In this document: piece by piece, positions 44,087 to 50,914 of the stretch | Numbering within the stretch: the stretch's first letter is position 1 | Layout of the letters: each line of letters opens with the position of its first letter | NCBI GenBank assembly: GCA_021413775.1 | Contig: JAIOPS010000032.1 | Location: 1-58,163, forward strand | Reading direction: 5' to 3' | Source of the DNA: Candidatus Kaiserbacteria bacterium | GTDB lineage: Bacteria; Patescibacteriota; Minisyncoccia; Phycocordibacterales; UBA2100 | DNA: 58,163 nt | Notes under the pieces: model-generated | The model's input: the letters and a program-made list of their open reading frames with translations, nothing else | Told to the model about the DNA's origin: nothing | Database searches by the model: none | Translations under genes and position numbers: made by a program

Positions 44087-44647
44087 TTACAGCGCGATTC
44101 GCGACAAGGTTTTCTCCAGCGTCGTGCCGAGCGAGCGCACGGCCTCGTATCGGGCGAGCATCTGCGGCGCGGAATCGGCCGCGGCCGATGCGAGCGCCGT
44201 CAGCACCTGGATACCGACGCCGGGATGCAGGAAGCCCGAAAGCATCGAGTCCTGCGCAAGCTGCATGAATTCCCAGTGCGCATCCACCTTGCCGTCCTGT
44301 GCCTGGAACTCACGGACCCAGAGAACGACGACGCCGTCACGGCCGACAATCAGGCATTCTTCGCCGTTGCCGGGACGGCTGCAGGCGCTGAACGGCGTCC
44401 GCGAACAGATGATGACCGGAAGCTCTTCGAGGTAGGCGTTTGTGCTGCCGGGCAGGAAGCCGTGCGCCCGCACGATGCATTTATCCGCCACCCATTCGGT
44501 GAGTGATTTGAAGCCGGTGAAGAACGGGAAGTGCGGCTTGCTGTGCTCGATTGCATCACGGATGATGCCTGCCCAGTCCGTCGGGCTCAATTCCGAAGCG
44601 GGCACGGCTATCTCACCGGGCACGACGAGGGTGTCGGGCTGATTCAT
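44087..44647 (-). CDS. Orphan soluble protein with canonical SD, unknown function
   Basis: 186 residues, MNQPDTLVVPGEIAVPASEL to the SRIAL end. No signal or membrane helix. Visible features: a central IVRAHGFLPGSTNAYLEELP, several cysteines, and an Ala-rich C-terminal helix. I recognise no family. It differs from its neighbours by having a full sigma70 promoter, a 5' leader with a hairpin, a strong SD (GGAGAG, 8-nt spacing) and its own strong terminator. It looks like an independently expressed, possibly acquired, unit. The longer frame upstream is not supported. Confidence 0.65.
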   Translation of the reverse strand: MNQPDTLVVPGEIAVPASELSPTDWAGIIRDAIEHSKPHFPFFTGFKSLTEWVADKCIVRAHGFLPGSTNAYLEELPVIICSRTPFSACSRPGNGEECLIVGRDGVVVLWVREFQAQDGKVDAHWEFMQLAQDSMLSGFLHPGVGIQVLTALASAAADSAPQMLARYEAVRSLGTTLEKTLSRIAL

Positions 44648-44655
44648 GGTTCTAT

Positions 44656-44722
44656 CTCTCCTATCAAGTCGGATTTGTTCCGACGCTGGCGCAACGCTAC
44701 TCTCGCTACCGCGCCAAGTCAA
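44656..44722 (-). promoter_or_regulatory. Promoter, leader hairpin and SD of the orphan gene
   Basis: TTGACT (44722-44717), 17-nt spacer, TAGCGT (44699-44694), then a GTCGGA/TCCGAC hairpin (44668-44684) and GGAGAG (44661-44656). The hairpin ends 6 nt before the SD, so its folding could influence ribosome access. Confidence 0.6.
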
Positions 44723-44738
44723 ATCTACGGAATATGCT

Positions 44739-45353
44739 TCAAACAACCTCAACCGTGAATTCCTGTCCTGCGAACAACTTCTCCGCGAGCGCGCGGAATT
44801 GAGCGGACTCTTTACTGATAAAAAACCGTGTCGTGCCGTACCCCATTTCACGCGGCCAGAGGTCATTTTGCACGCGCTCAGCAACAGCTTCCGCCGGGTC
44901 GAAGATACTGACCGCTGTGCCGACAGCGTGCCGGAATGATTCCATGACGAGCGGATAGTGGGTGCAGCCCAAAAACGCATTCTGGTACATACCGGATTCT
45001 ATCGTCGCTGTCGTCGCACAGAGAGCGACCCGCTCGCTTGAACCCTTGAAGGCACTCACGGTCGGCCCCACCATTTCAATCAACTGCGTCGACTTGATGG
45101 AGAGCACATCGTAAAGAGACACCGCGAGCGATGCGGATACACTGTTGCATGCACTTACGAGCGTGGTCGCGCCGTGGTCGAGGAGAAAACGTATGCCGGC
45201 CACGGTGAGCGCGGAAAGTTCCGCGCCGGATTTCTTTCCGTACGGTGCATTTTTGGTATCGCCGAAATACACGACATCAATCGACGGATAGACGTCCCGC
45301 ATCGCCTTGAGCACGGTGAGTCCTCCGACACCGGAATCGAAAACACCTATCAT
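44739..45353 (-). CDS. murI: Glutamate racemase, compact form
   Basis: 204 residues, about 60 shorter than usual. IGVFDSGVGGLTVLKAM, YFGDTKNAPYGKKS and both catalytic cysteines, C69 (SACNSVSA) and C130 (LGCTHYPL), are present. Between SGMYQNA and LGCTHYPL the roughly 50 residues found in other MurI proteins are missing. It makes D-glutamate for peptidoglycan. It overlaps murD by ATGA, a sensible coupling because MurD uses D-glutamate. Confidence 0.88.
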   Translation of the reverse strand: MIGVFDSGVGGLTVLKAMRDVYPSIDVVYFGDTKNAPYGKKSGAELSALTVAGIRFLLDHGATTLVSACNSVSASLAVSLYDVLSIKSTQLIEMVGPTVSAFKGSSERVALCATTATIESGMYQNAFLGCTHYPLVMESFRHAVGTAVSIFDPAEAVAERVQNDLWPREMGYGTTRFFISKESAQFRALAEKLFAGQEFTVEVV

Positions 45354-46657
45354 AATGCCTCCACAAGCTTCAGGAACCGGTCATTGCGCTCGTACTCATT
45401 TTTGAACATGCCGAAGGATGCGAACGCGGGGCTGAAGAGAATGATATCGCCCGCCTCCGCTCCATCGAGCGCTTCTTTAAACGCCGCTTCGAGAGTCGGA
45501 AACGGTCCGACCGCATCGAGTGATTGAATCCTGTTCGTACCGGTACCGTCTATGAGCACGAGCTTTTTGCACGTGCGTTCTATTTCTTCGGAGAGCGCAC
45601 TCATGTCGAGTGCCTTGTCCGAACCTCCCGCAATGAGGATGATGCTCCTCTTTCCGGTATCGAGCGCTTTCAGCGCCGCCACGGTTGCCTCCGGCGTTGT
45701 TGCGTTGTTGTCGTTGTAGATTTTCACCCCTCCCCTGTCGCGGACGAATTGCAGACGGCCTTCGACTCCGGCGAAGGATGTGAGCGCAACCATCGCTTCC
45801 TCCGCCGACATGTACGGAGCGACCGCGGCGTATGCGAGTGCGGCGTTTTCTCTGTTGTGTTCGCCGGGTACGACGAGCTTCCAGTGCGCAGGCAGCGGCT
45901 CCGGTACGACCGGTGTCACGGGCGGATTCGTTTGCCTGATCCGCTGTTCGATAGTCGCGCTCACAAGAAGCCGGTCACCGGTTTTTTGATTACGAAAAAT
46001 ATTCGATTTGTCCTCGAAGTAGCTCTCCATGTCGCCCCCGTAGTAATTCATATGGTCGGGCATGAGATTCGTAAATACCGCGACCTGCGGGCTGATACTC
46101 AAATCACCGAATCCTTGAAGCTGCCACGAGTCCAGCTCCAAAACCACGATATCGCCTTCTTGGATATGCGGGAGTAACGCGAGCGTTGAGATACCGCGCA
46201 CATTTCCGCCGAGATGCACCCGCTTCGACGTATGCGCGAGCGCATCGTATATCATCTGTGTAACCGTGGACTTTCCGCGCGTGCCTGTGACTCCGATGAG
46301 AGTTGCTCCCGCGGCCATAGCGTACCGGGCGAAGAGAGCGGTCGACATCACGACAGGCACGCCGGCGGTACGCGCGGCCGCTATCTGCGGGGAATCGGTC
46401 GGTACGCCGGCAGCCTTGATGACGAGGTCGCGATTCTCGAAATCTTCCGTCGGTTGATCTTGGAAGCGATACGTGATGTTCGTGAACGCCTTCAACTGTT
46501 CTACGGAAGGGGCAAGTTCTTCGGCGCTTTTTTTGTCGCTTATGATGATGTCCGCACCGCACCCGGCGAGAAAGGCAGCATCGCCCACGCCACGCCCGAG
46601 CACACCGAGCCCGAGCATCGTTATTTTTTTATTGCGGAACGGTTCGCATGCGTCCAT
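45350..46657 (-). CDS. murD: UDP-N-acetylmuramoylalanine--D-glutamate ligase
   Basis: 435 residues from MDACEPFRNKK. N-terminal Rossmann-type domain (ITMLGLGVLGRGVGDAAFLA), ATP loop IGVTGTRGKSTVTQMI, NLMPDHMNYYG and the C-terminal GVEGRLQFVRDRGGVKIYND with IILIAGGSDKALD. It adds D-Glu to UDP-MurNAc-L-Ala. TATAGT lies 7 nt before the ATG. It ends in the murI start. Confidence 0.93.
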   Translation of the reverse strand: MDACEPFRNKKITMLGLGVLGRGVGDAAFLAGCGADIIISDKKSAEELAPSVEQLKAFTNITYRFQDQPTEDFENRDLVIKAAGVPTDSPQIAAARTAGVPVVMSTALFARYAMAAGATLIGVTGTRGKSTVTQMIYDALAHTSKRVHLGGNVRGISTLALLPHIQEGDIVVLELDSWQLQGFGDLSISPQVAVFTNLMPDHMNYYGGDMESYFEDKSNIFRNQKTGDRLLVSATIEQRIRQTNPPVTPVVPEPLPAHWKLVVPGEHNRENAALAYAAVAPYMSAEEAMVALTSFAGVEGRLQFVRDRGGVKIYNDNNATTPEATVAALKALDTGKRSIILIAGGSDKALDMSALSEEIERTCKKLVLIDGTGTNRIQSLDAVGPFPTLEAAFKEALDGAEAGDIILFSPAFASFGMFKNEYERNDRFLKLVEAL

Positions 46658-46694
46658 GTTCACCACTATACCCTGTAAGAAGCCCGGGGCTATT

Positions 46695-47771
46695 TCAGTA
46701 CGACGCGTATTCCTTGCCGAGAAAATCCTTCACTCTGCGCAGTCCTTCTTCGATTTTCTTGACGTCCAGCGCATATGAAAAACGCAGACGGTCCGGCGCA
46801 CCGAACCACTCCCCGTTGTATGTGATTATTTTGTGATTGTAGTACAGGTCGTGCATCGCCCGCGCGGGATTTTTAAATTTCGGCAGTACATAAAATGCGC
46901 CCTCAGGTTCCCAAAGGTCGAGGCCGAGCGCTTTCATGCCTTTGTACATGAGGTCACGCCGCTCCCGCCAGATTTTTGCGTGCGACTCGACGTAGGAATC
47001 CCGCTCGCTCATCGCGGCGAGCGCCATGGCTTGCCCCACGAGAGACGTGTTCATGGAAGTGTGCGACTTCATTTCAACGGCGGTTTCGATGATGTCGCGG
47101 TCTTTCGAATACAGGTACCCGACGCGCAGTCCGCACATTGCGTACGTTTTCGAAAACGAGTTTATTGTGATGACGCGCTTGCCGTGCAGCAGATAATTTT
47201 CCCTGACGTAAATAAGGTCTTTATAGACTTCATCAGAAATTATATAGATGCCGCGCTCTTCACAGTATTCCTCAATCTTCTTGAGGGTGTCCACTTCCTG
47301 CACGGTCCCCGTCGGATTTGAAGGAGAATTAATCAGAACAGCCCGGCACCCTTCGACATCACGTTTGAAATGTTCAAAATTCAACTTACCTTCTTCAAGC
47401 TCGGTGTACACCGGTATCATCCATGCAAAAGCGACATTGTGGGGATACGAATAGTAATACGGTCTCGGTAGCAGGACTTTTGAACCGGGTGCGTCTTTCG
47501 CTATCGCACGGAGAGCGAGGTCAATCGCTTCGGATGCACCGTTGGTTATGACGAAATCTTCCGCCTCCGCATACGGATATTCTTTTGCGAGCTCCTCCCG
47601 CAGCGGCTCTTCGCCCTGTACGAGTCCGTACTTAAATGACTTGAAGTGTTCAAGAACTTTGTATGCGGAAGGAGGCGGAGCAAGGTCCGGCTGACCGGAG
47701 CCGAATGAGATGAGGTCGTCATTGCCTTTTCCGATGAAAAAAGCGGGGCTTGCAATGACGGGGTGAGACAT
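46695..47771 (-). CDS. Class I/II aminotransferase
   Basis: 358 residues from MSHPVIASPAFFIGKGNDDL. ISFGSGQPDLAPP, ITNGASEAIDLALRAI, NSPSNPTGTVQEV, IISDEVYKDLIY and the PLP lysine in NSFSKTYAMCGLRVGY, then RLRFSYA. Fits aspartate/aromatic-type enzymes of fold type I; exact substrate unknown. Upstream in-frame sequence is opposite another gene and is not coding. TACAGT lies 9 nt before the ATG. It is 37 nt upstream of murD. Confidence 0.88.
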   Translation of the reverse strand: MSHPVIASPAFFIGKGNDDLISFGSGQPDLAPPPSAYKVLEHFKSFKYGLVQGEEPLREELAKEYPYAEAEDFVITNGASEAIDLALRAIAKDAPGSKVLLPRPYYYSYPHNVAFAWMIPVYTELEEGKLNFEHFKRDVEGCRAVLINSPSNPTGTVQEVDTLKKIEEYCEERGIYIISDEVYKDLIYVRENYLLHGKRVITINSFSKTYAMCGLRVGYLYSKDRDIIETAVEMKSHTSMNTSLVGQAMALAAMSERDSYVESHAKIWRERRDLMYKGMKALGLDLWEPEGAFYVLPKFKNPARAMHDLYYNHKIITYNGEWFGAPDRLRFSYALDVKKIEEGLRRVKDFLGKEYASY

Positions 47772-47818
47772 AATCTGCCTACTGTAGCATGCGGGTCCCG
47801 GTCGGGCAGACCAAGTTT

Positions 47819-48154
47819 TTAGAGCACCTTGTGGATGAGCCAGCTGAGAATCGAGAGCACGAGCGCTCCGAGAAGCGCGGGCCAGAATCCGGCGACGGAA
47901 AAGCCCGGCACGATGAGCGTCATGCCCCAGAAGAGAAGCGCGTTCAGAACGAACGAGAAGAGACCGAAGGTGATGATAGTGACCGGCAAGGTAAGGATAG
48001 CGAGTACCGGTTTGATGACCATGGAAATCACGGACCACACGAGCGCGGCGAGGAGGATAGTTACCCACCCGCCCATAACGCTGACGCCCGGAACAATATA
48101 GACGGTCAGCACAACCGCCGCGACCGTACCGAGATACTTGAGCACCGTATGCAT
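47819..48154 (-). CDS. Phage-holin-4-2-like membrane protein
   Basis: 111 residues from MHTVLKYLGTVAAVVLTVYI, with four hydrophobic segments and the VIKPVLAILTLPVTIITFGLF motif that defines the family PF04020. Despite the name these are ordinary chromosomal membrane proteins (YvlD type) of unknown role. TGG-TAGAAT 7 nt upstream rejects the longer start. Confidence 0.82.
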   Translation of the reverse strand: MHTVLKYLGTVAAVVLTVYIVPGVSVMGGWVTILLAALVWSVISMVIKPVLAILTLPVTIITFGLFSFVLNALLFWGMTLIVPGFSVAGFWPALLGALVLSILSWLIHKVL

Positions 48155-48218
48155 ACCCTTGATTCTACCACCTAAAGCGAGTGCCTCCACGCATAAAAGA
48201 ACCTCCCGCCGCTTTTCA

Positions 48219-48321
48219 GAAACACCCACTGCACTTCGGGAGACCCCGCAGCGCTTGGCGCGAGGACAGAGAGGTTTTCCAGCAGGAAAACCTCGTTCTT
48301 CCGAAATGCAGTGGGTGTTTC
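48219..48321. repeat. Nested inverted repeat with 21-nt arms
   Basis: Arms at 48219-48239 and 48301-48321 are reverse complements with a single mismatch. Inside lies a second perfect hairpin GAGGTTTTCC-AGCA-GGAAAACCTC (48271-48294), preceded by the linker GCGCGAGGACAG. No coding frame or terminal T-run accompanies it. Confidence 0.75.
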
Positions 48322-48328
48322 GCCTCCC

Positions 48329-48487
48329 CTACTCCCACTGCTTCTCATCCCCCTCCAGCCCGGCACCGAATTCGTCCATCCCGAGCGCAGGCTCCAGCTC
48401 TTCCTCTTCTTCCTCTACTTCGTCTCCGAGCGCCTCATCGAGGACAGCATCGGGGAGCACATCGTCTTTTTTATCTTCGTCATCCAT
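48329..48487 (-). CDS. Tiny highly acidic protein
   Basis: 52 residues from MDDEDKKDDVLPDAVLDEAL, followed by runs of Glu/Asp and ending GDEKQW-E. An in-frame ATG 11 codons upstream exists. Similar short acidic proteins ending in a Trp-containing segment are frequent in CPR genomes in my recollection; function unknown. Confidence 0.5.
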   Translation of the reverse strand: MDDEDKKDDVLPDAVLDEALGDEVEEEEEELEPALGMDEFGAGLEGDEKQWE

Positions 48488-48520
48488 ATTGATACGTATT
48501 GACTGTGTAAGGTTGTTCAC

Positions 48521-48656
48521 GACTCCTCGGCCCGGACACGCAACAGCTTTCTGCGGAATCCGCGCTCACGTCATCGGTAACTTTGTTTCCGGCTCCTCGG
48601 TTCGGTGATGCAAAAGCTCGTTTTTGCATCACGCTCACCTTACGTCGCCGGTAAAC
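48521..48656. repeat. Two tandem hairpin modules with conserved flanks
   Basis: Copy A (48521-48581) and copy B (48591-48656) share flanks GRCTCCTCGGYYCGG and CGCTCAC ... CGGTAA but differ in the middle. Copy B carries TGATGCAAAA-GCTCG-TTTTTGCATCA, a strong hairpin; copy A has an unrelated, weaker one. The flank in reverse (CGGCGACG ... TGAGC) recurs at 26785-26805. Confidence 0.65.
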
Positions 48657-48740
48657 ACGACCATAGTACCCGTGAAGCCCGCGCGCGCAAGATGCAAATG
48701 CGCACCTGTGTGAATATCTCCCGTGCGCTACAATCCGAGC

Positions 48741-50894
48741 ATGTCGCCATCGGACCAATTGACAGTCCATTTCCGGCTTACGCCCGTACAGAAAACCGCA
48801 CTGAAAAAGCTCGGCGTTGTCACCGTATACGACCTTTTGTATCACTTCCCTTCCCGCTACGAACGTGCGGGAGCGTCGGCGCACGTGCGAGAACTTATTC
48901 CGGGAGCGAAAGTCTCCATGCTCGGGACGCTCTCGAAGCTGAAAGCAAAGAAGCTCTGGAAGAGCCGCCGGACCGCAACTACCGGCATTTTCGAAGACGC
49001 GTCCGGAAAAGTGAATGTCATGTGGTTCAACCAGCCGTACATCGCTTCGTACTATCCTGAAGGCAGCACGGTGAAGCTTACGGGAAGCGTTGCCGGCACC
49101 GCCGAGAAACCTTACCTCGCAAATCCTCAGGTTGAACTCGTACCGGCAGGCGCCGTCTCAGAGGGACTTTTTTCGGATGGAGATGCCGGACGTCCGGATA
49201 TTTTTCCCGTGTATCCGGAAAGCAAGGGTGTTACATCACTGTGGTTTTATCATGCGCTGCAGCGCGTATTTGAAAGCGGTATCGTCGGCACAATTGAGGA
49301 CCCTCTGCCCGATGATATCCGTACGCGCTATCACCTGCCCGACATCGCAACGTCTCTCATCTACATTCATACGCCCGAAAAGGACAGCCATGCTGAAGCC
49401 GCACGGAAGCGATTCTCCTTCGAAGAAATTTTTACACTTCAGACAAGCCGCGCGCGCGAACGTGCCCTCAATGATGCGCAGATATCGTTCCCCATACCCG
49501 ATGCAGGGCTTGCTGCGGAACGTTTTCTTACACACATTCCGTATCCGCCGACGGGCGCACAGGACCGGGCAATCAAAGAGATTCTTTCGGATTTCACAAA
49601 ACGACAGCCCATGGCGCGACTTCTTGAGGGCGATGTCGGCGCGGGGAAAACGCTCGTGGCGGCCGCGACCGCCTACGCCGTCGTGACCTCGCGCCCGCCG
49701 GAACGCCGGAGCGGAACGCTTCAGGTCGCATACATGGCGCCGACGGAAATACTCGCGCAGCAGCACTTCCGTTCATTCATCGGATACTTCAAACACCTCC
49801 CCATCAACATCGCGCTCATCACGGGCAGTGGTGCGCAAAAATTTCCCTCGAAAATATCCCGCGACGAACCGACTGACATCTCGCGCTCACAGCTTCTGAA
49901 GTGGGTCGCGAACGGTGAAATCGCGATGCTTATCGGTACGCACGCGCTTATTCAAAAATCCGTGCAGTTTCAGCACCTCGCGTACGCAATCGTAGACGAG
50001 CAGCACCGATTCGGTACGAAGCAGCGTCGCGCACTCGCCAAAAAGGGCGACGCGGCTCCCCATTTTCTCTCGATGACGGCGACACCGATTCCGCGAACGC
50101 TCGCGCTCACCATGTACGGAGACCTCGACATCTCCGTGCTCGACGAACTGCCGCCGGGTCGCGCGAAGATTACAACTAAGATAGTGAAACCGGATGCACG
50201 GTCCGCGTGCTATGAAACAGTGCGTGCGGAATTGAAGCTCGGCCGACAAGCGTATGTGATTTGTCCGCGCATAGACGAGCCGGACCCGAAAAAATGGAAC
50301 GCCGTGCAGGCGAAGAGCGCGAAATCGGAAGCTGCCCGTCTGCAGAATGATATCTTCCCCGAATACGAGGTCGGACTTTTGCACGGAGCAATGAAACCGC
50401 ACGAGAAAGATGCCGTCATGGAATCTTTTACCCGCGGCGATATCACGGTACTGGTCGCGACCTCCGTGGTCGAAGTGGGCGTAAACGTACCGAACGCGAC
50501 ATGCATTCTCATTGAAGGAGCGGAGCGTTTCGGTCTTGCGCAGCTCCACCAGTTGCGCGGTCGTGTCATGCGCTCTTCGCACCCGCCGCTCTGTTTTCTT
50601 CTGCCGGAAACCAAGAGCACAATTTCGATGACACGTCTGAAAGCGCTCGAATCATCGAGTGACGGTTTCAAGCTTGCGGAGAGCGACCTTGCGGCGCGCG
50701 GTGCAGGAGATTTGTACGGCGCAAAACAGTGGGGCGTGACGGACATCGGCATGGAGGCGCTGAAAAATCCGAAGCTCATCTCCGCCGCCCGGGAAGAAGC
50801 GCGCGCACTTATCGCGAAAGACCCTACCCTCTCACGACATGCGGCGCTCGCGAAACGTGTCGCGAGCGCCGCATCTGAAATTCACGGTGAGTAA
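48741..50894 (+). CDS. recG: ATP-dependent DNA helicase RecG
   Basis: 717 residues from MSPSDQLTVHF. Wedge OB domain at the N-terminus, Walker A LLEGDVGAGKTLVAAATAY, Walker B VDEQHRFG (DEQH), motif III SMTATPIPRTLALTMYGDLD, QLRGRVMRSS and the RecG-type C-terminus FKLAESDLAARGAGDLYGAK. It reverses stalled forks and branch-migrates Holliday junctions. TACAAT exactly 6 nt before the ATG sets the start, and the six-codon longer form is rejected. Confidence 0.95.
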   Translation: MSPSDQLTVHFRLTPVQKTALKKLGVVTVYDLLYHFPSRYERAGASAHVRELIPGAKVSMLGTLSKLKAKKLWKSRRTATTGIFEDASGKVNVMWFNQPYIASYYPEGSTVKLTGSVAGTAEKPYLANPQVELVPAGAVSEGLFSDGDAGRPDIFPVYPESKGVTSLWFYHALQRVFESGIVGTIEDPLPDDIRTRYHLPDIATSLIYIHTPEKDSHAEAARKRFSFEEIFTLQTSRARERALNDAQISFPIPDAGLAAERFLTHIPYPPTGAQDRAIKEILSDFTKRQPMARLLEGDVGAGKTLVAAATAYAVVTSRPPERRSGTLQVAYMAPTEILAQQHFRSFIGYFKHLPINIALITGSGAQKFPSKISRDEPTDISRSQLLKWVANGEIAMLIGTHALIQKSVQFQHLAYAIVDEQHRFGTKQRRALAKKGDAAPHFLSMTATPIPRTLALTMYGDLDISVLDELPPGRAKITTKIVKPDARSACYETVRAELKLGRQAYVICPRIDEPDPKKWNAVQAKSAKSEAARLQNDIFPEYEVGLLHGAMKPHEKDAVMESFTRGDITVLVATSVVEVGVNVPNATCILIEGAERFGLAQLHQLRGRVMRSSHPPLCFLLPETKSTISMTRLKALESSSDGFKLAESDLAARGAGDLYGAKQWGVTDIGMEALKNPKLISAAREEARALIAKDPTLSRHAALAKRVASAASEIHGE

Positions 50895-50914
50895 TCCGGT
50901 CGCACTAATGCGGT

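Noticed and set aside
47819..48154. Prophage holin
   Set aside because: The family name is historical. No other phage gene is nearby and such proteins are common on chromosomes.
48219..48321. Insertion sequence ends
   Set aside because: The inverted arms enclose only 60 bp with no transposase, and no target duplication is seen.
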